A DNA stretch of 64,000 bases. It comes from Congeria kusceri. Lineage: Eukaryota; Mollusca; Bivalvia; Myida; Dreissenidae. This document shows positions 11,180 through 22,610 of this stretch, in pieces. The stretch is from NCBI GenBank assembly GCA_027627225.1, contig JAPFQT010000088.1, positions 186,001-250,000 of the forward strand, given 5' to 3'. Position 1 is the stretch's first letter. Each line of letters starts with the position of its first letter. The notes under the pieces are model-generated. The model was not told the origin of the DNA. It did no database searches and saw only the letters and a program-made list of their open reading frames with translations. Both the position numbers and the translations under genes were made by a program.

Positions 11180-12740
11180 GCGCGCCTGAATAATTAACAT
11201 TTAACGTGTAGTTGGTCGTTTTTAACAATTGCACACCTTCGCTGCTTTGATTAAATAATTCCTCTTCTAAAACATCAACAGTAAAAGCACCAACACATGA
11301 ATTGTAACACGGCGTAACACAAACCATCTTGTCATACCGTACTTGTACTTCGAGGCGAAATCGAATCTTAGTAACTGTACGGAATGTCTTTTATACCTTT
11401 CTAATTTGTCACAGCATTTTGCAAAGAATAACAGCGAATCTACACTGGATAATCATTCCGTTCATTAGTTGTGTAATTAAATGTAGACGAGTACTGTTAC
11501 ATACAATTACACAAACACACTGACGGAATCTGAATGAGGTAAACAAATATATTAAAAATTATAATATATTGCATCAATGGATTGACAAAATATACTGTAC
11601 ATGTCTGAATATTCAAAATGTATCGCGTGTTATTTTGATTCTGCAATGATTATATAAGATATCGGCTTTAAGCTTCACAAGTGAAAAAAATACACCAACC
11701 ATATCGAAGGATATGTAAGTCAAAAAAGCTGTACCGGGGGCGGCATCGCAAGAATAGCACTTATTAATAGTAACAGGGAATATCAATCATAACTGTTCAA
11801 CCACAACAATCAAAGGTAAAATGGAAGATGAGTCAATAAATACAGGTAAGGTCAATCATAACAGGGGAGATCAGTCATAACAAGGGAGATCAGTCATAAC
11901 AGGGGAGATCATTTATAACTGTGAAGATCAATTACAAAATAAAACACATAACAGGGAGATCAATCATAACATGTGAGATCAATCATAACGGAGAAGATCA
12001 ATCATAACAGGGGAGATCATTCATAACTGTGAGGATCAATCACAACAAGTGAGATCAGTCGTAACATGGGAGATCAATCATAACACGGGAGCTCAGTCAT
12101 AACAGATGACACAAATCGTAACAGGTGAGATCAATCATAACAGGTGAGATCAATCATAACAGGTGAGATCAGTCATAACATAAGGAGATCAATCATACCA
12201 GGTGAGATCAATCGTAATATGGGAGATAACAGGGTATATAAATTAGTACAGGGGAGACCAGTCACTATAGGGGAGATCAGTCATAACAGATGAGATCGAT
12301 CGTAACAGCTGATATCAGTCATAAAAAGGAAGTCAGTCATGACAGGCGAAATAAATCATAACAGGTGACACCAATAATTACAGAGGAGATCAAAAATACC
12401 GGTCGAGAACAGGACATACGTCAAAACAGAGATCAATCGTTGCGGGGGAGTTTATCCTTGGCAGCAGAGCACAATGAATAAGAGGAACAATAAATGCTTT
12501 AGAAAACAATCAAGATATTGACACGTCTGATATTTGTGCTGAATGGTGTTGTGTAACCTAATTTAAACTTACAAGGTTAGCTCCCTTGTTAAAATTTGCG
12601 CTATTTTCTACGCATTGTTCAAATTTTCGTTACCAAGAATGTTGATTGATTTTAACAATACAAACTGCTGGACATCTTGAGATCCGCACAGAGTTAGCTA
12701 GAGATTTGGATGATATAGCGAACTGATCACACAGAATCGA
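11180..12740 (+). repeat. Paralogous segment A (matches 39420-41130)
   Basis: Long collinear similarity to 39420-41130 is visible by eye. Landmarks shared in the same order are AGTTGGTCGT..TTTAACAATTG, CCTTCGCTGCTTTGAT, TCTACACTGGATAAT, TGAATGAGGTAAACAAATAT, GCAATGATTATATAAGAT, the GATCAATCATAACA minisatellite and ACAAGGTTAGCTCCCTTGT. The two copies differ by many substitutions and small indels, so the duplication is old. Confidence 0.85.
11860..12440 (+). repeat. ~19-bp minisatellite, array A
   Basis: Degenerate tandem copies of GGGGAGATCAATCATAACA, roughly 25-30 of them, with unit variants (AGTCATAACA, GGTGAGATC) and some partial units. The same unit makes the array at 40070-40880. No ORF or hairpin is conserved. 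Confidence 0.9.
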
Positions 12741-13251
12741 TTGCAACGAAAACTTGCACAGAATTTGTGCATTATTATGTTCACTGCACAAGAGGTAATC
12801 GAGTTTTGGCGGGCTATTCGGTACTGAATGATACGGTTTAATAGTAAGCATGAATTTGATCTTGCATGTGTAAGTAGCAATGCTACACTTTCTTGTTTTA
12901 CTTTGGAAATGGGTACAGCTAGTGATTAATTGTTGACTCCTTTTTTTTTTGAAAATAAAAATAAAAAAATTCAAAAAAAAATTTTTGGTGGTACTGGATG
13001 TAGTAGGGGGGTCAGAACACAGCAATCCCAATTTAATGCAAAATCAGAGAAAAAATGACCTCATGCATTTTTTTTTTCAAAAATCAATAATTTTGAAATA
13101 TCACACCATCATTTGATTATTTCTATGACTTTTATCAAATTTAAAACCATACCTTTTTTAAAGACTGTTTTACTTAGATGTTTTTCATTGGTTTATGGCA
13201 TGTCAGCTTAATGTTTTTGAGACCAATTTTATATACAACATGCATCTAACA

Positions 13252-13804
13252 CTATGTTATAACTGATAATACATGCAATAACAAATTAAATGACTTTATT
13301 GTCAAGTTTACATGTAATTTCAAATGTCTTTTAACACTGTTTAGTATTTCCTGGTATTGCAGCTGAGGTGGATCCTGTGTGTGAGGCTGTCGTGTGACGC
13401 CCAATGGATCTTGGAAGCACAGACTGAAAAAAAGTTAAAACAATTAACAAACATACAAGAAAAAAAAAAAAGATTTGAATTCAACATACTGTGAAATATT
13501 TAAAAGTACAAAAAACTAATTTCTTGAACAGTCTCAGATAATTTATTGAACAGGCTCAGATAATAATGGGTGTGGCACAACTGGAAAATGGGCGTGGCAC
13601 ATCACAGTATATTTAATTTTCTGTTAAATTCCTCCAATTTCTATAAAATAGTTGATTGTTGACAATAAAATGTAATAACGACATTGAATGTTACAGATAG
13701 ACTCTTAAGTGTATCTATTACATACCAGGTATGGTTATCCACAAATCTGCAACACGGAGTGGCCCAGGAGTACCCGGAGTGTGAAACTGGCTGAGTGACC
13801 CCAC
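13252..13804 (-). other. Candidate two-exon 3' end of an unknown gene
   Basis: Minus-strand exon 13804-13726 has acceptor GTTTGGTTCACTTCAG and donor GTATGT. The following exon starts at 13423 after a strong polypyrimidine acceptor (AACTTTTTTTCAG). Two phases remain open across the junction. One stops at 13343-13341, with an AATAAA signal at 13300-13295 just beyond. The other stays open to a stop at 13254-13252 (text such as HTQDPPQLQYQEILNSV). It is unclear which is right, or whether the exons belong to the neighbouring transposon copy. The protein is not recognised. Confidence 0.4.
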
Positions 13805-14322
13805 CTGAAGTGAACCAAACAGATCATAAGTCACATGCAAAAATAAAATATACCGGTCAAATTTAATAAACAAAACTTGTAATAGAACATTATTTTTATT
13901 TTGTGTAAAGTTTACTCATTTAAGTTTTTTTTTGTTTAACAAAAGCTTATGTTCCACTTTTACTTATAATTACTAGAAATAGAGAAGTTTTATACTTCAT
14001 TGAAAAATAACTTGTAATAGTTCAACAATTAAAGAACCTCCAGAATTCCTGCAAACAATAAATAGAACTATAAACTTATGCACAAATTAACAAATACTTA
14101 CTACTAATAACCAAGCATGCATATTTTTGAAATACACTGGACCTGAAAGCAAATAGAAATTTATTGAAGCATCAACTAGGAATACATGAACTAGCATAAG
14201 CTGGCTACTGCAACTTACACACAGTGCCACATGCAAACAACAGAAACAATCTGTACAAGCAACTGGTATAAACTGGGTATTTCAACTTGAATAACTTTCG
14301 GAACAGGTTGCGATACCTCATG

Positions 14323-15795
14323 TTAAGTCCTCTGAGGCACGATCTTAAGGTCACCCTGTTTATAGTCATCCATGAGCCTGTATGTGTACACTGCCGGGTC
14401 ATTAGTGTACACAATGTTGTACCAGTCTGGGTAACCTGGTACAACTGAGATGACATGCCCATCATAGGTTCCATCATGAAATGTATGCTGCACACACTTC
14501 CCAACAAGCAGTGGAGCTCATTTCTTCTACAATTCTTCAACAGGACCTTTATAAGAATCTGTGACCAATTTTTTCAAGTTGTCTGCTAATTCAGTAACGG
14601 TTAAATCAACATACTTCTTGTCAATTTTTCTACTGAAGTTGTAAACTGATTTGTCGTGGTAATTCTGTTGCAGAATAATTTTTCTGAACTTCAGCTGCCA
14701 CTGAAGAGCTTCTTTTTTTTCCTGTTTAGATGATATTCTTTCCAAGGCTTCATCAATTTGTTCAAGTGTTTGCCACAACTCATAATATATTATTTTTGCT
14801 ACTATATTTTCTTTCTTCTTTCGTTCTCTTTCATTTTTCTTTTTAGCTTCTGCGGCCTTTTCTGAAAGAATTCTGAGATGCTGCTGTTCTATTTCTTTGC
14901 ATCTGTTTCGAAATTTTTCTCTGTATTTTCTTGATTCTTTCCTACATTCGGACATGATTTTTTCAAGTTTATCATCTGACATTTGTCCTAACCAGGAACA
15001 AGTCTTGTTCATGTTGTACATAAGGAATGTCTCATTAACCAGTGTTGAAGCATTAGGTCTGTACCTCAATTGAAAGTCTAGCACACCGAACGCAAACTCT
15101 GGCAATTTGTTATGAGGAACCACAGATAGGACAGTCGTACGTAGCGCCTGGTTTTCTACATCATACTTTCCACCCGGCAGCTGATCCGAGACCATTCTTT
15201 TGACTAAAGCGAGTAGAGAAGTTGCTACAGTTTGTGCAATTGTCACTGCAAACTTGTCCACATCTTCATTTTCAGCGATGAGCGCGTCAAATACATCATC
15301 CTTGTGAAGAAACACTTCATCAAATGGAAAACTGGTACCACAAAGAAAGTCACTAGCATCGTTTGACACATTTTCAAAGTACTTTACAAGTGACAAATAG
15401 TGTCCATTCATATCTAAAATGTGTGTACCCCCCTCTAACACTCTCCACAATGGAGCAGTGACTATTTTGGAAAAAAGTCCTAAAACTTTGCAACTTGCAA
15501 GAATGATTATTTCCTTTATGTCAACATAAACAGCTTTTTTAAGTTTGTTTGTTGGCATGTGATACTTTTCAAAAAAGGTTTTCACATCTTCACGATGAAA
15601 ATACACGGACTCTGCTAATAAAAATATGATGTTGAACCTATTGCCATGAAATCTAACAAATTTAACAGATTTACCAATGGAATAAAGGTAAGTTTTGAAA
15701 TCTGAAAAACACCCACTTTTTTCGTCCCCACCCCTTGAGAGACATTTACTGGCAGCACGAATGAGTCGCACAGCTGCAGATTCAGAAGATTTCAC
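14323..15795 (-). pseudogene. Transposase C-terminal half with beta-rich tail domain (broken)
   Basis: The 422-codon frame starts in mid-protein; the apparent GTG start is not a true initiator. It contains RGGDEKSGCFSDFKTYL (about residues 21-37), FVRFHGNRFNIIF (46-58) and PLWRVLEGG (115-123). E121 is a candidate third acidic catalytic residue, followed later by RYRPNAST and a Lys/Glu-rich coiled coil (about 285-375). After in-frame TAG and TGA codons near 14527 the same frame continues for about 65 codons to a stop at 14325-14323. That part includes HDGTYDGHVISVVPGYPDW, YNIVYTNDPAVYTYRLMDDY and GDLKIV. It resembles a small Tudor/chromo-like barrel, a comparison made by eye. The ORF at 14540-14205 is an out-of-frame shadow of this tail. 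Confidence 0.7.
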
Positions 15796-15799
15796 ATAC

Positions 15800-16465
15800 T
15801 CATTTTAGTTCATCATCTTTCTCAAGACCAATTCCTGAATCTTGAATAGTTTGTTCATATTCAGACAAACATTTACTGCTCACTTCTGCAAATGCAACTA
15901 AAAGATGTAAACCGCAATAAAAAGAATGAAGCTTTGAACAAGCGGTTTGTTGGTCAACTGTCATATCTTTCCAGTTTTGGACAACATCTGGCAAAATATG
16001 TTTTCGATAGTCTTCAAGCAGGTTATTGAATGCCTTTTCAGTACTCGCCCTATCCGACACAGTATTAACAATTTTGCTTATGATTCGATTTCCAACACTG
16101 TCCTCCTTATCATTTAAAGAATTGTCCAAATCACTTATTATCTGTTGCAATGTATCGAACGCTGTACATGCAGCTTTGTTATGCATTTCGCGAAGTCCCA
16201 AACAATACGAATCTCTATTGTCATCTGTGACTATATACACATTGTAAGTTTTTCCAAATTTTCTAGTTTCATCTGTATAGAGTGTCAAATTTTCTTTTGA
16301 TGGCAACACCTCCGCTAATTGTTTCTGTGTCGCAACCGCTTTGGAACTTATGATAGTGTCCACTGTAGACCGCTTTGGGAGTCGATTGGCCCCTTTTCCA
16401 GCAAGGCTAAGAATCTCTTCAGTGGTATTTTGAGATGGGCAAAAAAACTCAAGTTCATTACACAC
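15800..16465 (-). pseudogene. Transposase catalytic N-terminal part (frameshifted fragment)
   Basis: A 221-codon frame. LTLYTDETRKFGKTY puts an aspartate at residue 65 at the end of a predicted beta strand. This is followed by YCLGLREM and NTVSDRASTEKAFNNLL with D138. SFYCGLHLLVAFAE then gives a C184-x2-H187 pair. The order D, D, C-x2-H is the arrangement known for several eukaryotic RNase H-fold transposases (hAT-like and related). The third acidic residue lies in the next frame. Both borders are frameshifts: the coiled-coil frame overlaps by 8 nt at 16458-16465, and the next frame begins at 15795. Confidence 0.7.
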
Positions 16466-17342
16466 CGGTTAGTTTGAGGACTAAATTTGTAGTTTCATCA
16501 TATAACATAACCTTTGAATCATCATTAAGTAACTGTTCCATGTAATCACAATTTACTTTAAGGTTATTGTTTTCTTTATGCAGATTTTCAAGTTCAATAT
16601 GTTTGTTTTCAAGCTCAGTTTTACATTTAACAACTTCTGATGCAGTTTGAACAATGTCATTTTTTAATTTACTTTCTCTTTTCAAAAGATTTTTGTTTTT
16701 GCGCTTTAAAGACTTGTTAATCTTTTTCAAAAATTGATTTTTTCTTTCAAGGTTTTGTTTCGAAACAATTGCTTTAGCTACTGATTTTTCCTTTTTTTCT
16801 AAAAGAGAACTGTCTTTTTTTAACTTTTTGCATGTTTCTAATTGTTCCGATTTCCCCTCAAGCTTACGTTTAAGACGGATATTTTTCCTGTTCAACTGCT
16901 TACGTTCTTCTTGTAATGATTTTACTGTTGATCTTCTCTCGCTCAATTTCTCTGTTAAAGTTTCATTTTCAGCCTGAAGCCTATCTAGCTCAGCATAATT
17001 TTCTTCAATTACTTTGTCATGTTTTGATTTTTTAATGCAAGATGTTAATTTTTCAGTGTCACTTGTTGGAGTTTGCACTGGACAAATAAAACTATTTTGC
17101 AGAAAAGTTTCCTTGTACTTTCCTTTCTTGACCTTGACATCTTGCTTTGCCCGGTAGAGTTTTGTTAACAATGCACTTTTATTTATTTCACATTCACTTA
17201 CTGACATGCATTTTGAAAATATTTGTACAAGATATATATCTGATACTGTACTGGATTTCCATTCATCAAAAATTTGCAATGCTTGCCTTACCGTAAGTGT
17301 TTGTGACTCAAATTTTTTGCATATACTTTCAACAACATTCAT
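16458..17342 (-). pseudogene. Transposon coiled-coil region
   Basis: The open frame extends to 17417, but the first convincing methionine is at 17342 (MNVVESICKKFESQTLTVRQ). About 90 residues of mixed helix come first, including VQTPTSDTEKL. Then from ENYAELDRLQAENETLTEKL onward there is a long heptad-rich, Lys/Glu-rich coiled coil. It ends with YDETTNL at the frameshift into the catalytic frame. The low sequence complexity makes it a poor search query; the flanking catalytic parts define the family. Confidence 0.6.
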
Positions 17343-17477
17343 GGTTTTATATGTAAACACAATATAATAAAAATATATACATATCACTGCTTGTGATTTC
17401 ATGGAAAACAACAACAAAGAACTGCTACTTAAAAAACAAACACCTAAAACATAACTTTTTATGAACTCGTGATCTTC

Positions 17478-17822
17478 TTAAGCAAACGCCTCAGAATACA
17501 AATCTTCCATTTCCTTCATAAGATTTGCATATTTCAGCTTAAGATATGGAATGTCTGAAACAAATTCTGTAAGCTTAATGTACAGGTGTGTTGTTGATGG
17601 TAGCCTGTAAACACTTTCATTCATGTAACTTTCAACAAACTTCAAAATTTCTGTGTCCTCTAGCATTTTAGAAATAATAGGTTTCATGGCTGCAATTTCC
17701 TCAGTACAATGTTCTGTGGAGTTCACTAGATATTCTGTCACATTTCTTCTAGGGAAATGCTTACCGAGTGCCATGTTCTTAAGGATTATGTAAATGTTTT
17801 GTCCTCTGTTTCTGTTTGACAT
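17478..17822 (-). CDS. Small helical protein upstream of the transposase
   Basis: An intact 114-codon frame starting MSNRNRGQNIYIILKNMA and ending MEDLYSEAFA, with no cysteine/histidine clusters. It sits just upstream of the transposase frames on the same strand (136-nt gap to the next methionine). It could be a first exon or an accessory ORF of the same element. It shows no frameshift, unlike its neighbours. Function unknown. Confidence 0.5.
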   Translation of the reverse strand: MSNRNRGQNIYIILKNMALGKHFPRRNVTEYLVNSTEHCTEEIAAMKPIISKMLEDTEILKFVESYMNESVYRLPSTTHLYIKLTEFVSDIPYLKLKYANLMKEMEDLYSEAFA

Positions 17823-20258
17823 ATTAATGGCCTGAAATATCAGTTAATCTACATTATTGATGTTATTATCACAGAGAACCATTACAGACTAATGGCTGAA
17901 ACTTGTCTATATTGCATGCCTGACAAAATTATTTTAGATTTATATCTCATATTCAAAACCTGATACTTAAAGTAAATTAAAAAAATTATATCAAAAAATT
18001 ATACTGTGTTAATTTGTTCTATGTCAGTGTCTAAACAAATATGTGTTGCACCTAGTATCTTTAAGACTAATACAAATTCAATAATCTATAAAATGTTGAA
18101 TGCCACTACAGAATATGTAAATTGTAAAGTTGTTAACCATGTATCCACATATACAAGTAAAACTGGTAAAATGGTGTAATGCATGCTTTTTTAATTTTAT
18201 AATGGCGTAAATGCTATTTTTGCAAACTCTGATTACTCATAGAAAGGTCTGTCTTATAATCAAGTGGTTTCTTAATGTCAGCATTATTTAACCTATTTTT
18301 AAATTCAAATACCAACAAACAACTTTGCAAAATACAAGCAAAATATGCAGATAATTTCAAGGAAATTACTTACAAATCAGGCATCAAAAATATGCAATAT
18401 GCATTCTTACAATCAAGCAAGCAACTAATTTATAAAAATATTATGGTTAGTGTGTAAATAAGTATAAGCCATTAATAATAACACCATAGTAATAATAATA
18501 CATCAGTGATTTCAATTATGTCATTCACAAATTGAAATTATCCGAAAATACGGTAGTTCGAAATATGTGCATCTTGTTGTCAACAATTAAAATAAGCAAA
18601 CAAAGATAACTTCCGCAATAAATCCATGACCTGTTGTAAATATGGACATAAATCAATTCATTTATACCTTGGGCTAGTAGCAAATCTGTTTTCCAACGTC
18701 AAAACGATGGGAAAATGCCACAGGAAAAGTGGCTGACGAACCACCCGAAAACAGCTATTTTCGGTTTTATGCATATGTAGGTCATGTGAGGGTCGGGTCA
18801 TATAAGAGAAGAATATATTATGTTGTCCACCTATTGCACATGTTTTTTAATTATAATCGTTTAGAAGAATGATTACTTAATCTATTTAGGCCCAAATCAA
18901 AATTGTAATAAGTGTAATTAAGATATATTTTGGCATTTGTTACTTTCTTATGTAAGAAAATAAACGAACAGGATGTTGAAATATTTTATATTTGGGGTCT
19001 ACATACAGGCCCATGCACCTAATTTTAGAAAATGACGTATTTTTCAACCAATCATTTAATGTAACAGCAGGAAAACCAGACAAACTGACCCACTATAACG
19101 CGGTGTACTTTCGGTCTCGTTATAATATTATTGGTACGTAGCGCCACCTGGCGAGTGTAGCATTGCTAGTGTAAGGCAATGCTCTTTAAATCGATACTTG
19201 TAAATTAAAATCTAATAAAAAATAATGTTTTTAAAGATTCCTTTTTTTGACTATGTTCTCTGTGAGTTTCATTTTTTTTTTTGTTTTACCATAAAAATGG
19301 AATTGATACAGAATTTTTTTTTAGCTTTGTATTGCATCCTGATTAAAGTTACATTGATTTTTTGTTAAATTACTAAATTCAGGTATCAAAACACAATAAG
19401 ATATATAAGTGGCTACCTTCTTTTTTTTTCTCAGTATAGTAAATTGATGAAAATTGTACCTTTCGGTTTTGCACAATTAAAATAGTTAGGCCAACAAATA
19501 ATGTATGTGTTTCGGGCAACCTGACCCCAAAGTTTCTAGTGGCGATTGTTTGCAGTGAAATCCGTTTTTGTCAGATTTTAGATAATTTTCATTTGATTCT
19601 TTTTACCAAAATGTGTCTTTAAAAAAGTCAATCCTGACCCTACCTTACTTTTTTGAGACCGTTACCAGAAAAACACAATTGTTTTTGTTGGCCTTTATAA
19701 TAAGTATCACTAAACTTGTTGAAACACTTATAAATAAGACTATCTAGATAGTGTAATCAAGTATCACGTCGGGTAACTCCACTATCTGGATTGCAAATAA
19801 TTACTGTATACCCTTGATAATATGTTATAAACCTTCAATACGGCTTTAAAATAACATTAGTTGAAGACATCAATGTATAAAATAATATTTTCAATTTTGG
19901 GTGCATTATATACAAGTATTTTATTATGTACTTTAATATCTTTGTAGAAAGAAATTATATTTCTAGTTACTTTAATTATACTTATCTTATAGTTAAGACA
20001 GTAACTGTTTCAAACGCCTGTATATGCAATTTGATACAATTAATTCTGACTGGTTTCTGTTCAAGCAAAAGAAGCATTTTTGGTCCCTGGGTAATTTAGC
20101 GCCAGGTACCCAGGTAGTCAATTACTGCGTGTCTCACACGTAATCAGAAAGTGCTCAGTGTGTTGAAATTGTATGAATTCTACATTTATTGCAGTTCATT
20201 GAACTATGAAGTTGGTTATTTTGTATTTGATGTATACCATGTTTCTCTGTTATTGCAG
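17823..20258. other. Region without a supported gene
   Basis: AT-rich sequence. The 60-codon ORF at 18275-18457 looks like chance. It contains the inverted-repeat element at 19485-19700. The phrase CACTATAACGCGGTGTACTTTC (near 19091) resembles a degenerate dispersed repeat also present near 26700. Confidence 0.45.
19485..19700. mobile_element. Short inverted-repeat (MITE-like) element
   Basis: The left end is GGCCAACAAATAATGTATG TGTTT. The right end read in reverse complement is GGCCAACAAAAACAATTG TGTTT. These are imperfect inverted repeats of about 24 bp, spaced ~160 bp apart, with no coding capacity. The core has GGGCAACCTGACC and TTTGAGACCGTTACC. Confidence 0.6.
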
Positions 20259-20370
20259 AGTACTGAAGGCTACACCTCAGATGTCACCTGTACATGTGAC
20301 TTGAACTTGGAAGGACCGCCCAGTGACGAGTGCTTTGATGGCTGCCACCTGCAGCCAAACAGCACCCAAG
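20259..20370 (+). CDS. Orphan cysteine-bearing exon
   Basis: A 112-nt segment with a good acceptor (TTTCTCTGTTATTGCAG) and donor (CAAG|GTTAGT), phase 0 in and phase 1 out, open in one frame. It reads STEGYTSDVTCTCDLNLEG and then PPSDECFDGCHLQPNSTQ. Four cysteines in a C-x-C-x(12)-C-x(3)-C pattern suggest an extracellular disulphide-bonded module. No other exon of the gene was found nearby and the family is not recognised. A degenerate copy with both splice sites kept lies at 47321-47433. Confidence 0.55.
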
Positions 20371-21129
20371 GTTAGTAGAATATAAGAACTTTTATATGCG
20401 ATATCTAATAGTATATTCACACACTTTTCCAGGGATGGGGAACTCTTGTATTGGCTTACTTGTCTGTTTTTGGCAAATGATTTGTGCTGATTTTCTGTCC
20501 TGTACAGTATTTATTAGTAATTGTGGCAAGTTTTCACTTGCCCGTATATGCTCTGGGACAAGCTGGGCAATACAGACAATTGATTGTGCAATCCCTGTTT
20601 CTATAGCTGTGAACGAACTATAAACCCTGAGTGGGATGATACTATTTCAATCAGCGTATAGGAAGATAAAAATTAGGTTATCATTCCCTCTATCAGGGCA
20701 TCACATGAACAATCTCACGTATAAAAATCACCTGATAGTGAGAGTTTAAGGTTCAATGTAAGGATCACAGGACGTCTAGGATCATCGTCCACAATGATTG
20801 TGAAAATGTCGGAGGTCACATTAATGACGCAAACTATTTATCTTAAAGTTAGATAGTGATGATTCGGGTGTAAACTAGTCATCTGTGTACTAAATAAAGC
20901 AGATTCAGGACTGTGATTTTTCGATATATCAGCATGAAATGACCGATGTATGTCACAGTTATGATAACAATAAAGGGCCATTAAACTTTTTATTCCTAAG
21001 GCTATGTATCATTTCATTCATACATTTAGAATGAAAGATTAATTTGTGTTATGTTGGACTAGGGACGTGTTCACAGCCCAAAAAGAAAAAATACATTATA
21101 TATATAATCAAGCAAAATAGCACTATAGA

Positions 21130-22290
21130 GTTTTTTCTAGCTCGACTTTACGAAGAAAGGGCAAGCCAAGTTTTTCGGTAGGCTAATTTCTCAAAGTTTT
21201 GTTTCCGCTCTCTAACTCGAGAACGGATTAAGCTATTGTAATGAAACTTCAAAACATAGATACCTTATGGGATTGCGTATGGGGTCGGTTGGATCAAGAT
21301 CAAGGTCACTGTTACTAAAAATGGAAAAATTGTTTTCCGCTCAATAATTTGAACACGCATTGAGATATTTGTATTAAGCTTTATAAATATATACCCTATG
21401 TTGAGAGTTCGCTTGGGATTGCATATGGGATGGGTGGGGTCATGGTCACTGTAACTAAAAATTGAAACGCTTTTAGCTCAATAACTTGAGAATACAATTG
21501 AGATATTTGTATTAAACTTTATACATGCATGCTTTATAGCGAGACCTCCCTGGCATATTGCATATGGGGTGGGTGGGGTCACGGTCACTGTTACTAAAAT
21601 AGACAAACGGTTTCCGCTCAATAACTTGACAACGCATTGAGATATTTTAATGATACATACATACCTTATATCGAGACCTCACTTGCGATTGCGTATAGGG
21701 TCAAGGTCGCTGTTACTAAAATAGAAAAAGGTTTTCGCTCGATAACTTGAGAACGCATTGAGATATTGAGATATTTTAATGAAACTTTATAAATATATAC
21801 CCTATGTTGAGACTTCGCTTGGGATTGCATATGGGATGGGTGGGGTCAAGGTCACTGTAACTAACAATTGAAATGCTTTTAGCTGAATAACTTGAGAATG
21901 CATTGAGATATTTGTATTAAACTTTATACATAGATGCCTTATATCGAGACCTCGCTTGGGATTGCATATGGGGTGGGTGGGGTCAGGTCAGTGTTATTAA
22001 AAATAGAAAAATGGTTTCCGCTCAATAACTTGAGAACACATTGAGATATTTTAATGAAACTTAATACATAGATACCTTATATCAAGCCCTCGCTTGGGAT
22101 TGCATATGGGGTGGGTGGGTCAAGGTTAAGTTTACCAATACTAAACATTTTACTGATTTGCTGACTTTTATGCATTTCGTTTGAAAATTAGGTTTTCGTA
22201 GAATTCTTTGTTTCTTGTTTTAAAAAAAAATGCCAGTAACTCTGACAAGCACAAGAAAAGTCGAGCGCGCTGTCCTCTCTTGTTATGAAA
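21130..22290 (+). repeat. Dispersed element with ~140-bp internal units
   Basis: The left edge is GCTCGACTTTACGAAGAAAG and the right edge AGTCGAGCGCGCTGTCCTC, so the ends can pair (GCTCGACTT / AAGTCGAGC). About seven internal units share GGGATTGCATATGGGGTGGG, TCAAGGTCACTGTTACTAA, TTTCCGCTCAATAACTTGAG and CATTGAGATATTT. The same unit makes the second half of the element at 43360-44460, and similar end motifs flank the element at 48733-49945. Confidence 0.85.
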
Positions 22291-22329
22291 AATCATCAAT
22301 TGAAATGTATCAAATTCTAAAGTGTTCCG

Positions 22330-22610
22330 TAACGCTTTTCAGCACTAAATTGGAAAACACTTGTATCACTTGCATAGCGTTAAAAATTCACTACCATGAC
22401 TTTTAGTCAGAATAGCCGAGTGGTTAGACCGATTTTTGATCGCAGCGGTTGTAGGTTTGAGTCGAAGGCAAATCTTTTCATTATTGTTTTTGCTTTATAT
22501 TATATTTGTTTTTGGTTAGTCCATCTGCTTAATGTTTTGCAGTTTGTATATGAAATGTAATTTTTCAAAAATGAGAAAATATGTGAAAAAGTCCCTTTAA
22601 AATGCATAGC
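22330..22610 (+). repeat. tRNA-related dispersed repeat
   Basis: It contains an exact A-box-like TAGCCGAGTGG at 22413-22423. A degraded B-box-like GGTTTGAGTCG follows at 22454-22464, 30 nt after the A box, in the spacing of a tRNA gene. The acceptor and T arms do not fold. Flanking phrases GTAACGCTTTTC and AAGTCCCTTTAAA are shared with 2010-2580, and the second also resembles the tail at 60370. It is a tRNA-derived repeat, not a working tRNA. Confidence 0.6.

Larger units (their letters stand above)
14323..17822 (-). mobile_element. Decayed RNase H-fold (DDE-type) transposon copy
   Basis: Four consecutive minus-strand reading frames (17822-17478, 17342-16458, 16465-15800, 15795-14323) read as one damaged element. 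In order they give a short helical protein, a coiled coil, an RNase H-like core and a lysine-rich helical tail ending in a small beta-rich domain. Junctions near 16460 and 15797 are frameshifts, and two in-frame stops (TAG, TGA) sit near 14525. Terminal inverted repeats and a target duplication were not found. Similar uncharacterised proteins are known to me as repeated families in invertebrate and fish genomes, but I cannot place it in a named superfamily. Confidence 0.7.

Noticed and set aside
11860..12440. CRISPR-like array
   Set aside because: The ~19-bp units are contiguous and degenerate with no spacer structure, and the genome is eukaryotic.
12630..13031. 133-codon minus-strand ORF
   Set aside because: Lysine/phenylalanine-rich stretch arises from A/T runs; the rest has no recognisable feature.
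14205..14540. 111-codon minus-strand ORF
   Set aside because: Out of frame with the transposase tail, which reads better in the frame continuing from 14527.
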